64,000 nucleotides of DNA from Chlamydomonas reinhardtii (taxonomy: Eukaryota; Chlorophyta; Chlorophyceae; Chlamydomonadales; Chlamydomonadaceae): positions 62,001 through 126,000 of the forward strand of contig NC_057005.1 in assembly GCF_000002595.2 (NCBI RefSeq), given 5' to 3'. Of the stretch, positions 11,244 to 24,112 are shown piece by piece. The notes beneath the pieces were generated by a model, which was not told the DNA's origin, did not search any database, and saw nothing but the letters and a program-made list of their open reading frames with translations. Numbering within the stretch: the stretch's first letter is position 1; each line of letters starts with the position of its first letter. Both the position numbers and the translations under genes were made by a program.

Positions 11244-13952
11244 TTAAGCGGAGGGGCTGGAGAACACGCGCAGGTTGTGGTCCGCCGCACCCACGAGCAC
11301 GCTGCGAGCGTCCGGACCCCAGCGCAGCGCCGAGGCGCGCTTGGGCACCTCGCTGAGCGTCTTAAGCTCCGCCCACTGCTGCTTCTGTGTCCATGGGCAG
11401 TCGGGGTCAAGAGTAAGTACAATCAAAGCTGTCAAAGCAGCCGGAAGCGGTCCGACCAGTTGGCTCAGCTTGTTGGACGCATCGGACAGTGGCAGCGTTT
11501 TACTACTTACCCAGCGCATAAAGCCGCGTACCACGTACCGTACGTATGCATATCAAGCGCAGACACACGCAAAACCGCGACCTCTTGCAATTCCACACTG
11601 CCCCCGGCTTGCCGCGCACCTGGCCGTAGATCTTCACCACCGGCCCGCCCACCACCAGATACTGGCCGCTGTGGTCGAACGCCACAGTAGTGCACGGTCC
11701 ATCCGTGTAAGGCTCAATCGTCCTGCAAGCCCGGCGAGGGGGTAAGTGTCACCAAGCACCTATCAAGCCCCCAGCGAGGTGGTAACTGACAGTGGTTTCA
11801 CCAAGGCCAGCCTGTGCCGAATGCCGGTATAGCTATGGAAAGCACCCACTCCTACGGGCTTGACTGTGCATTCTCACACGTCGCAGCCCGTATGGCTCCC
11901 GCGCATGCTGCTTTAACGCTGCAAACTGCCGCTTCTCGTCCTTCGTCAGGCCCAGTCCCGTGACTCACTTGAAGTTGGCCAGCTTGCGCAGGTCCCACAG
12001 CTTAATGCAGTCGTCCGAGGCGGAGGCCATGTGGTAGCCGTTCTCGCTGAACGCTAGGCTGCGGATGGCGCCTGCGTGGCCCTCGCAGGCCGCCACCGCC
12101 TTCTGCGCCTTCACTTCCCAAATCCTGATGCCACAGAAGTTGGCACGCACATGAGGATTAACAGCCAAACATGCAGCCAGTAAAATGTCACAAGACAAAA
12201 AACCCAACAGCGCCCTGTGCTATGAATTTGGACGCCCAGTTCAGTGCTTTCACACTCTGGACGGGCGCTATTCCCAAGGTGTTGCTCACCGGATAGCCTT
12301 GCCCTCCGTCCCCGTGCCAAGAATGAGGCCGTCAGGGTGGAACTGCAAGCAGGTGTAAGGCTCGCCCGGGCCCTCGTCGGCGCCCACCTGCATTTGGTCA
12401 CAGTAAGTATATCAGCAGTTTCAGCACATTAGTTGGCTGGCAGCGCAGCGTGTGCAAGTCCCGACTTGGAAACACCCTGGGCCGACGAACTGCCACGCTG
12501 CTGTTGTCATTTACGTCACCCCCAACAAGCCAATCTGTTCAACTGCCACGAACTGGCCTGCCCGCAAACGAATGAACCAATGCATACATCCTTAATGCTA
12601 CGATCCCCGCGCTTCCAACAAAGGCACATATTGCTGTAGACACACGCCCCGATGCCATCTTCTGTTCACTCTGTGCCCACCTGGCGCAGGCAGGTGAGAG
12701 ACGCCACATCATAGAAAGCCCATGAAGCGTCCGTGCTGCCCGTCACGAAGTAGCGGCGGCTGGGGTGCGTCGTGACGCCCACCACCTCCGCGGTATGGTC
12801 GCGCAGCACCGATGCGCAGCTCCACTCCGAGCCGCCTTCCCCGCCCGCCCGCCACACGCGCGCCGTCTTGTCCGCGCTGCTGCTTACGATCACGTCCGCA
12901 GCCACCCACGACACACCCGTGCAGCGCTTGGTGTGCCCCTCAAGGCTAGCCAGCACGCGAGTCTGTGGAGCAAGCACAGCGTGCAGGTATTTTAAAGCAG
13001 TGGACCAGGACTTGGTTGCAGTGCATAGCGTCTGTGGGGCCGGCTTGGCCCTGCGCCTCTCGCAGCCCATGCCGCCTCATGCATTGCACTCACGCATTCC
13101 TCGGAGGATGAGCAAGGTTATGATTAATTGCCATATGCCCGGATCTGCGCTGCACATGTACCGAACCAGTCCCAATACCACAGCCACGAACGGCCTCCCT
13201 CCACCCAGTCCCGGCCGCACCTGTAGGTAGTCGAACAGCTGCAGCGTCGTGTCCACACCCGCCGTCACCACCACACCCTGCTGCTGTGGGTTGACGTCAA
13301 TGGCAGCAATGCCGCCGGCCGTGGTCTTGTGCAGCGGATGCGAGCCAGCCAGGGTCATGGCCGCTATGTCGTCAGCACTGGCCAGGCTGTCCGGCAGCGG
13401 CCGCTTCTTGCGGCCCTTGCTGAGGGTGGCGTTCACCTCCGTCATGTCTGCAATGACATCCTCTGGAATGCCCGCCTTGGGCCGCCGCCCGCCCTCACCA
13501 CCGCCCTCGCGGGGCGCCGCTGCCGCCGCCGCTACGTCCGCCGCATACTGCTGCTTCATGTCCGCGAGCGCCGCACGGGCCTCGTCGCGCTCCTTTAAGA
13601 GCCGCGCGATAACGCGAGTGGCGGCATCATGCTGGTAAAGAGCATGGCTGAGCTCCTGGCGCGTCTGGTGCAGCTGCGTGCGTGTGTTGTGCAGCTCCAG
13701 CATGTTTGCATCCCACTCATCGTGGAACAGGCTGAGCAGACCCGGGATGCTGGTGGCCGGCGCTGTCCGCGGCTTCACGGTCTTGTTGACCTTTAGAGGC
13801 AACAGATCCTCCGTCGATAGGGGCTCGCCGGTCACCGGGCACTTGCCAGTCTCGCGCACATACTTCTCAATCAGCGATTTCTCAAAGAGGTGGCCCGACT
13901 TTGTGCTAACCACTCCCTGCTCAGGCACGGTTCCGCTGATAGAGCAAAACAT
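11244..13952 (-). CDS. PRP19: Pre-mRNA processing factor 19, U-box/WD40 ubiquitin ligase
   Basis: PRP19 is the E3 ubiquitin ligase core of the NineTeen Complex, needed for spliceosome activation, and also acts in DNA repair. Six minus-strand exons (13221-13952, 12681-12962, 12290-12387, 11969-12124, 11620-11722, 11244-11384) join in phase to 503 residues, against 504 for human PRP19. Residues 1-70 form the U-box ([20 protein letters not shown], then CPVTGEPL). A coiled-coil tetramerisation region follows around residues 70-140. The C-terminal half carries WD40 repeats, with blades ending in DKTARVW, IWEVKAQ and CIKLWDL. The protein ends [10 protein letters not shown]. The ATG at 13952 starts the U-box directly, as in other PRP19 proteins. 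No missing key residue was noticed. Confidence 0.95.
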
Positions 13953-14907
13953 GGCTCGTTACGGTCAAGATCGCAGAATGCCTCAAGGCGCTCCTCAAGG
14001 AGGCTCTCCCCTCACGTACGCGAGCTCAGGGGCATTCAGTCTGCATGGCAAGGACGTCAACAATACTCAGGGCTATCAAGACAACCACCAGCGAGTATGC
14101 TTCGCCCATCCCGCCAAGGACAAGTGCGCGCCGCCGGCAACCTGAAGATTAACGCATATCTCTGAAGCGCATTAGTTGCCCACCGTATGAAAGTCGTGAA
14201 TGCAATTAGGTCTAGCGTTGCAGGTCCAGTGCACCGGCCCTGTTTTGTCGGGGCCCTGCTGCTGTTACAAAGCAGGAGTGTTCCTTTCACTAATGCTAAT
14301 GAAGTTGTAAGATATTCAAGTATGCACAGTACTGTATGCACGACTTATCAGAAGTCAAGGTACCCGAGGTCCTCAATCCGCGACGTCCTCTGCAGGGGCT
14401 CCTTTGCACGCGGCTTCATTATGATCGGTTAATAAAAACCTCAAAAAGTGCTACATGTATTTGAGTGTAGCGATACCCTGCAGATTGCACAGCGTCTCCC
14501 TTCCGTAACCGCAAACCCAGGCACGGTGGACTCAGCGCTGTCCGTACCATAGTCCGTCCGGTATGCTCCATGCATCTGCCGTAAATCTATCCCAATAATT
14601 GCTATACGCTCTCTTACCACGCAGCTGCTGATCCAGGCCCACTGCAATCCTGCAATCCAGCGTGACTCCGTCAGCGTCGACACCTCTTACCGTATTCACT
14701 GAATATCCATATGGCGTCCAGCTCACGTGCATTCTCCTTTTAAGTGCCCGTGCCTCACTCATTGTTAAACGCACCGCAACCGTCAAACACGTCACACACG
14801 CGCGTAAGCAAGGTACGATACGTGCAGTGCCCCTATGGACAACACGTCCATCCCGTACGTCAGGTACGATGTTACCGACTTCCGCCCTGGCTCAACCTGT
14901 TCCGCAT
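13953..14907. other. Intergenic: PRP19 promoter side and UROD 3'-UTR
   Basis: No coding exon was recognised. The part next to 13953 should hold the PRP19 promoter, and the part below 14908 the UROD 3'-UTR. Base composition is noticeably less GC-rich than in the exons. Confidence 0.5.
14275..14279 (-). promoter_or_regulatory. Possible poly(A) signal of UROD
   Basis: A minus-strand TGTAA lies about 630 bp after the UROD stop codon. It is plausible in distance but is only a five-base match. Confidence 0.3.
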
Positions 14908-17700
14908 CTACACCAGCACGGGCTGGCGGGCGCCGTTGGCGGCAGCCTTTGCGTGAATGGCCCCCGACTCGCGCGCCAGCTGGCAGAAGAGCGCCACGGA
15001 CGACTCGGGCGTACCCTGTGGCACCCGCGGAGGGGCGTAAGGCATCGTCATGCGATAGCAGGCCAAGGCACTGGTCCTGGTCTGCAGGGTCTGTACATTG
15101 CCAGGAACTTTAGAGCCACGGCCAGCCTGAGCGACAAGCCGCCCAACCCCGGTGCCTGCTGCTCCTGATGCACGAACTGCCAGGCCGCAATCTTGCCAAT
15201 GCATACATGTCGGAGAGCGCCGCTCACCTGCACAACGCCGTGCCCCACGTTGAGGATGTGGCCGCGTGGCCCGGCGGCACGCAGGCAGCGCTCCACCTCG
15301 GCGCGGATGACCTCCTCGGGGCCGAACAGCGACATGGGGTCCACGTTGCCCTGCGTGCGGGGAGCCGGGCGCGGCCAGGATGTCAGCTAGGCGTGGATTG
15401 ACACCGGTAAGCGGTATAGCTAGCGCAGCTGTGCATGGAACAGACTCCGTAAACCGTATCGAAGCCATACCTCGCAAAGGCGCAAACCCGTGCCCCGCAT
15501 CTGACCTCCCACACGCACGCCCTTATTCCCTGACCGCTGCACCACCAAGCCCGCTAGCCTCACCCCAGCCCACCTGCACCCGCTTGCCCGCCAGCTGCTG
15601 GCGCGCGTCCTTCATGTCCACCGCCCAGTCCAGACCGATGACATCCGCGGCCGACTCGCGCATCAGCTCCAGCTTGCCTGCGCAACCACCAGGGGCCAGC
15701 ATTAACCGTCAGTGACGTCTTGCCCTAGCAAGTGCGCACCACGCCAACTGCACCCACCATATGTAGCCCCAACCCCCGCTGCACACTCAGCCACCACGTC
15801 CTCAGAAGCTCACCCGTTCCGCCGTTGGCGTGCATGATGACCGGCACGTGCGGATACTTGGCCTTGAGCGCCACAGTAATGCGCTCCATGTAGGGCAGCG
15901 AGAACTCCGTAAACTGAGCCGGCGACAGGTGGTGCGCCCAGCTGTCGAACAGCTGGATCACCTGCGCGCCGCTCTCAATCTGGTAGCCGGCGTACACGAT
16001 GAGCTGCTCGGTCAGGAAGTCCAGGAACGAGTGCAGTAGCGCGGGGTTGTGGAACATGATTTTCTGAAGGGCACGAGGGCAACCGGGCATCAGGCGTTTG
16101 GCTGGCAGCCGTTACCTGCACTCAAGAGACTAAGGCATAACAAGCAGTGCAGCTGAGGTGCGGCAGCTGCGGCATTAGAAGAAGCTGGAGCAACGACCTG
16201 CAAAGCTCGGCTGTCCTTAAGCCCCTCTATGTCCCGATACGCAGTCCTGTCCACACCTTGGTCTCCTTGCAGTCCTTGTCGGCCTTGCCCTCCATGGAGT
16301 AGGCAGCCAGGGTCCAGGGCGTGCCGATAAAGCCCAGCAGCGTCACACCGTTGCTGTCAGCCTCCTTGCGTAGAGTGGACAGGATGGTGTTGATGAACGG
16401 CAGCCGGGAGGCGGGGTCCGACAGCGGCCTGCGCGGCAGCGCCGGGAAGACGGTGATCCAAAGCGGAGATGCGGACGGAACGGAGTTTCAGACTGAGCGT
16501 ACACGCGTGACCCATTTTCACCATACTGCAGTCTGGCCTGACTCACGTGAGCTGCTTGAGGTGCTCAGTGGAGCGCATGGGGTTGGCAATGACGGGGCCC
16601 TTGCCCTTGACCATGTCAAACTCAATGCCCATGCCAGGCAGGGGCGTGAGGATATCAGAGAAGAAGATGATGCCGTCGGGGCGGAAAGCACGCAGTGGCT
16701 GAAGCGACAGCTCAATGGCGATTTCGGGAGTCTCGGAGCGCATGCGGAAGGGGTACTTGTCAGAGTACCTAGGGATGGGGACCGGAAAGTGGGGCAGGTA
16801 TTAGGCATGGTCAGATCACTCAGATGCACGCGGTTTGACCCGCACCCGCCCATGCACGCCATTGTGCTGTGACACGCGGACACAAACACTGTATCACCCC
16901 CGTACACGGACTGGCCAGCCATGCAAAATTGTTATAGCGGCTGTGATAGAATCCTTGGGCAGTAGTGGGGCTGGAGCGACTGGATCTGTGGCTAGATCTA
17001 CGGGTTGGATCTAACTGCTCTGCCCCGTCCTCGCAACCCCTGCTTCAAGAGGGCTGCTCAATCCTAGCAGCAATGGCCTCTAATGCATGAGTAGCTGTTA
17101 CGCAGTGTAATACCTGAGCAGTGTGCTGCATCACTTTAGGTGTGAAGAGTTGCAAGCGGGCGGCAGCCCGAAGCCCAAATTCGGAGCCATGTGTGATACC
17201 GCGCAACACCCTGCCCAACCAGCAACAGCTGCTGCCCTCACCCCTGGCGCAGTACCCCGCCCCCCCTCGCATAGATGGAGTTATATCTTCGTCTGCCCAG
17301 CCGTGCATGCTTCCTCGTCAAGCCATGGAAGCCTATGCTCTCTCGGGCCAAGCACTTACTCCCGGAAGGCGGCCATGTACCGGCCCGCTTGCCGCATCAG
17401 CCAGACCGGCGTGCGCTCCGCATCTGGGTCACAAAAGAGCGCAATCATATGTACCGGTATCAAGGAGACTATTCCAACGGTTCCCATTGAAATCAGCACA
17501 TATGCGCGGCGCAAGGTGCAACCCCTCGACATTTCGCCAAACTCACCTTCACCACGCGCCACACGCAGAAGTAGCGGATCTTGACCAGCAGCAGCGCGGC
17601 AGGCAACCGAGCAGGCGCGGCTACGCGGGGCAGCGCGGCCCTGCTGGAAGGGCTGACTTGCGCGAGAAGCCGCAGAGTGGCGGGTCAGGGAGCTCTGCAT
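14908..17700 (-). CDS. UROD: Uroporphyrinogen decarboxylase, plastid
   Basis: The enzyme removes four carboxyl groups from uroporphyrinogen III to give coproporphyrinogen III, a shared step of heme and chlorophyll synthesis. Eight minus-strand exons (17547-17700, 17360-17423, 16547-16768, 16257-16428, 15814-16063, 15574-15677, 15228-15350, 14908-15015) join in phase to 398 residues. The first 40 or so residues are rich in Ser, Arg and Ala and look like a chloroplast transit peptide. The family signatures follow: [14 protein letters not shown], the substrate-binding loop; then [16 protein letters not shown]; then [16 protein letters not shown]; then [26 protein letters not shown]; and [10 protein letters not shown] near the end. 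The active-site Arg and Asp of the first two motifs are present. The ATG at 17700 is the first in frame. The gene is head to head with KLP1, 300 bp apart. C. reinhardtii has more than one UROD gene, so the paralogue number is not assigned. Confidence 0.95.
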
Positions 17701-18000
17701 CTTATCAATTGTGTTTGTCAATGTAAGACGAACACTGATTTCCTGGAGATGAAGACGAGTTGAAAAGCGGTCGGGGAATGAGGACTCATTCGCAACAGAA
17801 ACTCACAAGCAAGGCCATGTTGCAATGTCACTTGCGTTTGATGTCCTGTTATTGTCGCTAGCTTACATTTTATACGTGGTGACTCAAGACCCCAGTGTTT
17901 GGTTTTTCGTTGTTTCGTTCTCAAGCGTGCTTGGCCTGAACGGGCTTGGTAACACACACATCTACAGCTGCTGTAGTTTCGACTGTCTTGCACATCGAAA
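17701..18000. promoter_or_regulatory. 300-bp divergent promoter between UROD and KLP1
   Basis: The start codons of UROD (-) and KLP1 (+) are exactly 300 bp apart, so both 5'-UTRs and both core promoters must fit here. The segment is AT-richer than its surroundings. I see no clear TATA box placed for either gene. One gene serves tetrapyrrole synthesis and the other the flagellum, so shared regulation is not obvious. Confidence 0.6.
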
Positions 18001-21000
18001 ATGGTGAAGCAAGCTGTGAAGGTCTTCGTGAGGACGCGTCCCACAGCGACCAGTGGGAGCGGCCTAAAGTGAGCTCAACAGCTTAGGCGTTTGTGCCTGG
18101 ATAAGAAACAATAAAGCGACAGACTTGTCGCTCACGACATGCGCATGTTCGCTCTGTTCGAGAAGCTCAATAGAGGGCTGCTATACTCTGTTTGATATTT
18201 GCAACTCGTCTGATCATGTGTAGTGTCGGGCCGCTGGCGGGACGGCGTGCGTGCTGCACTGGGCTGCTATCGGGGCTCGCGGGGTTCCGCCGCCTGCCTT
18301 ACAGAGCTCTGACAGAGGACCACGCAACATGGGCCGCCCTTATGCAGGCTTGGACCGGACGGGCAAAGCGTATCGGTGAATGTTCCAAAGGATCTGTCTG
18401 CGGGTCCAGTGAACAATCAGCAGGAGCAGTTCTCCTTCAAGGTTTGTGCTAGTGGGTAGGGATTCGTCGTGGGAGTCAGTTGGGAGTCCGGAGGGCTTGA
18501 CCTGCGGCTGCACCTGTCCCCCACTTAGTCATCACAATGCTCCGGTATCCAGCACTTTAATAACTTGCGGCATGGTTGACTGCGTGTGATGTGCCCTGCA
18601 GTTTGACGGCGTGTTGGAGAATGTGAGCCAGGAGGCAGCGTACACGACTCTGGCGCATGAGGTGGTGGACAGCCTCATGGCCGGATACAACGGAACTATC
18701 TTCGCGTACGGCCAGGTGGGGCAGGGCAGCAATCGGTGGCGCAGGCGCTGCATGCCTAGATCCACTGACCCGCCGTGCATGCATCACACAGCGGCGTGTT
18801 AGAGGTCTGGTCCACTTTTGTTGTGGACAAGGCATTAAGCGGTAGAGTGCCCTTGATCTGACGCTAATATGCGCCCGTGAATCCACAGACGGGTGCTGGT
18901 AAGACGTTCACGATGTCCGGCGGCGGCACGGCGTATGCGCATCGCGGCCTCATCCCCCGCGCTATCCACCACGTGTTCCGGGAGGTAGACATGCGAGCGG
19001 ACAAGATGTACCGCGTTCATGTGAGCAGGGTTGTTTTGGTACTGGTATGGGTTATGGCACGTTTTACGGTTTTTTCGTCGAGTCCGCAGCAGTTTCGGCA
19101 GAGCAGAAGGGAATGCTACGGTGCGATTAGGTTCGGACCTGTCGTGACGGAGACCCCGCTGCCTGTGGCCCCTGTTCGGCCTCGCCCTGTAGGTGTCGTA
19201 CCTCGAGATTTACAACGAGCAACTGTACGACCTGCTGGGAGACACACCCGGGACCAGCGACGCGCTGGCAGTGCTGGAGGATTCAAACAGCAATACATAC
19301 GTGAGCGCTAAACACTGATGGGTGGTTGAACTCCTGTTGCAGTACGCGGCCCCCAGCTGGTGCTACCCCGCCACCACTCGCCCGACTGAGTGCGGTGTGC
19401 CTGCCACGTGGGTGTCTCGCACCTGCAGGTCCGCGGCCTGACGCTGGTGCCGGTGCGCAGCGAGGAGGAGGCGCTGGCGCAGTTCTTCCTGGGCGAGCAG
19501 GGCCGCACCACTGCCGGACACGTGCTCAACGCGGAGAGCAGCCGCTCGCACACGGTGTTCACTATTCACGTGGAGGTAAGCGAGTGCAGCACCTAAGCAA
19601 ACTGAGCGCGTGGATGGGACTGAACGAAGGAGAGCGCTGGGTGGCAGGCGCCTCAAGAGTCAAGGCTCACGGGCGAGCTAGTGCATCCTTGTTCGTGCCC
19701 GCCCCTCATCGTCTTTGTAGTGCTTTTCTTCAGTCCTGTATGTTCTGTATCTGTGCGTGACATAGCACAGGCAGAAGGCATGGGTAGAAGGGCTTGACAC
19801 ATGTTGTTTAAGGGAAACCTGATGCTTGGGAAGACAACGGAGGGGTTGGCACTGTGCATGCGGACTATGCGCGGACAAACAGTGGGCCGCGATCCATTAC
19901 TACCTGGTGTGCTTTGTCTGGGGTGGCGAGACGAAGGATCTGGATACGCACCCAAGTTATACCATAAACGCTGTCGGATGGCGTTGAGGTTGCTGCTCCG
20001 GCGTTGCTTTCCCGATGCACTGTGGTGCGCGCTTCGGTTTTGAGCGCCCGACGCAACCCGGTACAGCTTCGGTCCATGCTGTTGAGCACGAACCGATAAT
20101 CGTCACGTAAAACATGGGCCAAACCTCGTGTATGTGTGTGCAGATGCGCACCAGTGATGCCGCCAGCGAGCGTGCTGTCCTCTCCAAGCTGAACCTGGTG
20201 GACCTGGCCGGCAGCGAGCGCACCAAGAAGACCGGCGTGACCGGCCAGACGCTGAAGGAGGCGCAGTTCATCAACCGCTCGCTGTCCTTCCTGGAGCAGA
20301 CCGTCAATGCGCTCAGCCGCAAGGACACATACGTGCCGTTCCGCCAGACCAAGCTGACGGCGGTGCTGCGGGACGCGCTGGGCGGCAACTGCAAGACGGT
20401 CATGGTGGCCAACATCTGGGGTGAGGCACCTGGCTATGCGTACATTGCACCGACTCTACCTGTGGGCTCAGTATACGGTACATGGGCACCGCTTAAGAAG
20501 TCTGCCGTTGCTGACGCGCTGTGCTCACCTGCTCACCTGATCCTGACCCGGCCGGACTACCTGCCGGCCGCAGCCGAGCCGAGCCACAATGAGGAGACCC
20601 TGAGCACGCTGCGCTTCGCATCGCGCGTGCGCACGCTGACCACCGACCTGGCGCTGAATGAGAGCAACGACCCGGCGCTGTTACTGCGGCGGTATGAGCG
20701 CCAGATCAAGGAGCTAAAGGCGGAGCTGGCTATGCGGGACACACTCAGGTGCGCGGAGAGGCAGGGAGGTGGGGTGTGGTGGTTCACCCGGTTCTTCATG
20801 AGCCTCTATCAACCATGGGTCCGCCTGGATACAGCCGGATGACGCACCCCCTTTCTCGCCCCATTGCAGCGGCAAGGGCCGTGTGTCGTACGACGACTTG
20901 ACTGATGACGAGCTGCGCGAGCTGCACGCCACCTGCCGCCGCTTCCTGCACGGCGAGGCGGAGCCGGAGGACCTGCCGGCCGACTCCATGAAGCGTGTGC

Positions 21001-22601
21001 GGGAGACGTTCAAGGCACTGCGGGCGGTGCACGTCGCCATCAAGGCCGACATGGCCACCCAGATGGCCACATTGCGCCGGGCCACGGAGGAGGGCAGCGG
21101 AGCGGTGAGTCGGACGGACGTGGCGCGACTGCACAGCCTTGTTCAATTGTCACACGGCGGCGGAGCGCTGTGCATGTGCCAGTACGTCAGTCGCGCTGCC
21201 CCGGCTGCTCCAGCTGGCGAGGCATGAACCCTCACTCGACTGTCTGCCCCTGCAGGCTGCTCGCGGCGGTGACTCGGCCGGCCCCAGCGGTGTGGGCGAT
21301 GTGGACCTGCGCGCCACCGGAGGCTTCACGGTGGGGCACGCACCGCTGGACGCGCGGCCGCCCGTGCGCTCCGAGCTGGGCTCCCCAGGGGCCGGTGCCA
21401 GCGGTGCAGAGGCACTGGGTGAGCCGCGCTCCCCCGGCGGCGGCCTGCATGCCCAGGCCAGCTCTCACACGGACGCCGGCAGCAACTGGGGCGATGCAGG
21501 GCCGCTGAGCAGTCCCGGCGGTACTCGGCTGGCGGGCATCTTCGGTGTGTCTGGCGATCGCAATGCCGTTTTCCGACGCTACAAGGTGGATGTGGGCGAG
21601 GGCCGCGAGCTGGCGGCGTCGCTCAAGGCCGCCAGCATCGCCCTGGCCGATACCAAGGCCTCCATCCGCAGCCTGGGGGCCTCCGTCAACGACGCCAAGC
21701 AGCGCATTGACGAGCTGAGCTCGGCGCTGGCACTGCGGCGCGGCGCCACTCCGGCAGGCGGTGACGGCGAGGTGCTGGACAGCGAGGCGTACGCACTGAT
21801 GCAGGTGGGCAGGCGGGTTGAGTGACACGAGATGGCCCAGTTGGGTAGGGTGGTTGGCGATAGTAGCATGACTGGACGAGTCGGCACCTGCAGGCCCGCA
21901 AACGCAATACCGGTGCCTGTTTGGCTTGCTATGTCTTTCATCCAAGTCTCTTGTAGCTTGCTGAGAATGATTGAAACAGCCCGCCCCCGTCAAACCCCAC
22001 ATCACGACCTGCTTTCCCCACCGGCCACCCCCAGGAGCTGAAGTCCGCCAAGAGCCGCTACCGCACTGACTTCGACTCGCTCAAGTCTGCGCGCGAGGAG
22101 CTTGAGCCGCAAATCCAGGCAGTGGCGGTGGCACGGGCGGGCCTGCTGGAAGCGTTCGACCGCTGGGCGGCAGCGCAGAGCGACACCACACTCAAGCGCA
22201 TGGCCACGGTGAGCCCGCCACCTGCAGTAGCTGCTGCTGAGGTTGGGTTTGGGGAGGGTGTGTACCTTCAGCAGTTGTGTCCGTGTTGCACAGCCGTCCT
22301 CTGACCTCTTATGCCCTGTGGTTGTGCTGTTCACTAACCACAGGCTGGCCGGGCAATGTCGGGTATTGCTCCCGGCGAGGAAGACGAGATGGATGCTGGG
22401 GAACAGTTCGAACGCATGCAGATCGCGCGCATTAGCGAACGCGACCCCGACTCGCTAGCCTTCCACACGGCCCTGAAGCGCACCGGTGCCGCCGTGTCGC
22501 GGCCAGCTACGGTGGCCACGGGCGGCAACGCCAAGGCGGCGGCGATGGCCACTCGTAAGATGGAGCACACGCAGGCCGTCAACCGAGGCCTGGCGCGGTG
22601 A
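18001..22601 (+). CDS. KLP1: Kinesin-like protein KLP1 (kinesin-9, flagellar central pair)
   Basis: KLP1 is a microtubule motor that, in published work on C. reinhardtii, sits on the C2 microtubule of the flagellar central pair and affects beating. Twelve exons (18001-18068, 18348-18441, 18602-18715, 18889-19020, 19193-19300, 19429-19575, 20144-20420, 20574-20748, 20870-21104, 21256-21804, 22035-22208, 22344-22601) join in phase to exactly 776 residues. The motor domain takes about residues 1-340: P-loop GQTGAGKT at 91-98 spans an exon border, followed by NAESSRSHTVF (switch I), LVDLAGSE (switch II) and YVPFRQTKLT. Short coiled-coil stretches, a Gly/Ser-rich linker and a helical tail follow. 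The ATG at 18001 leads straight into the first motor strand. The match in length and start to the KLP1 I remember is my main reason for naming the species. No disruption was seen. Confidence 0.97.
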
Positions 22602-23377
22602 TGCAGCGGGGCCTGCGCCGGTTGTGCAGGGTGTCGCCTGCGTGACACATCAGTGTTTTGACAGTAGGAAGCTCGTGAGCGTGTGCGTGAAGCATGTGTG
22701 CGCACGGGGACTGGGCTGTCGTCGGAATGAGTTGACGGGGTTGCTGACGTGGGCAAACTGACAAACAGTGATTATGTGGCGTCAGTTACTATGTTGCCCC
22801 AGTCCCGTGGGGGTGTCGGGCATCGGGGACTTGTTAACTGTGCCAGAGGTTCAAGGGAATGTGTGGAATGTGAAAACGGATGGCGTGGCTGATAGAGGTT
22901 ACATGTGGGACGACAGCCGTGGACTAAGCCAGGGCCCCAAAAACGTACCAGACACGCACGCTTTCCTGCCCCTTGCCATGTTCCATCACGAGCTCACCCG
23001 AGGAGAGATCCCAGAATGACCCCCATGCTCCTCGCCTCCGGAGAGGGGAGGAACCCCAGGCCCGGCTCACCGCATACGCTAGCGCTGCTCACCTAAGCCG
23101 TGGGTCGGCGTCATAAGACTACCTCTTGCGAGTCCCTAAGCTGACAAGCTAGGGTGAGGCCGGTGGCGAGTCCGCTGCTGGCGTGGCCACCACGGTCCGA
23201 TAGGGCGCCATCGTCCGTCTACCGATTGGCAGTCTCTCGCTGTTGCTGTGCTGACAGCCCTCATTGTCGGCTCGTCTTCAAGCACAACCAAGAAGCCTTT
23301 CGCAGAGCCTTTCGATTTCACCAAACGTCATTTCGACACGGGTCCGCAGAATCGTCGATTTGATCGCCGCGTTCAAT
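22602..23377. other. Intergenic between KLP1 and SDHAF4
   Basis: This is KLP1 3'-UTR and SDHAF4 promoter or 5'-UTR. No additional exon is supported, and I did not find a clear TGTAA in the first 600 bases after the KLP1 stop. Confidence 0.5.
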
Positions 23378-24112
23378 ATGATGTCCTCTCTAATATCATC
23401 GCGAGTAGCAGCGCTTCTTCCAGCGCTGCAACACGCTTCCGGAGCATTCGCCGCGCTCGCTGCGGGCACCGCCACCCGCTACACGTCGCAAGTAGCTTTA
23501 CTAGAGCCTCAGAGGGCGGCCTCTGCCCAGAGCGCGCCATCCGGCAGCACGTCGGGTGGCCCACCGTCGGCCTTGCCGGTTACGCCCAACGTGGCAGCCA
23601 GCCCACTTGATGCCTTTCAGTCTAAGCTCCAAAGCAAGACTGAGCAAGAGATTTTAAAGCTGATGGAGGAGGCAAGGGCAGCGAAACTGGGCGCTGGGTC
23701 AGAAGAACCTGAAGAGGAGCACGAAGGAGAGGAGGTGTGTGACACTGCCCTGCCACGGCGTGCTTGTCGCATCACTCTGGTCGCCCCATCAGTGTTCCAG
23801 GGCTTCCCACACCGCAGCTGGTGGTCTCATCTGCTTATAATATTACATAGACAACTCTGCTTCTGTTTTGTAGGTGCCCAACCCCGACACTGGGGAGCTG
23901 TACGGGCCACGCGGCCGGGAGCCAACTCGCTATGGTACGTAGCAGCTGCGTTGTGCAGGACTCCGTTTCCATGATGTTTGGCCTCCAGGTCACACTCATC
24001 GTTCATCTGCACAGTAGAGGTGATCTCACTGACCTTGCGCTGCTTACCGTTGACTGGGCAACCGGCCCACGCAGGTGATTGGGAGAACAAGGGCAAGTGC
24101 ATCGACTTTTAG
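23378..24112 (+). CDS. SDHAF4: Succinate dehydrogenase assembly factor 4 (DUF1674)
   Basis: SDHAF4 binds free flavinylated SdhA in the mitochondrial matrix and promotes its joining with SdhB in complex II. Three exons (23378-23734, 23874-23934, 24075-24112) give 151 residues. The C-terminal 30 residues are the diagnostic DUF1674 block: VPNPDTGELYGPRGREPTRY runs into GDWENKGKCIDF at the very end. The N-terminus (MMSSLISSRVAALLPALQHA) is hydrophobic with Arg and fits a mitochondrial presequence. The middle is low-complexity, with a charged helix and a Glu-rich run before the conserved end. Either of two adjacent ATGs (23378, 23381) could start it. The splice GG/GT at the third exon is phase-correct and places the stop directly after the conserved Phe, as in other family members. 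Confidence 0.92.
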
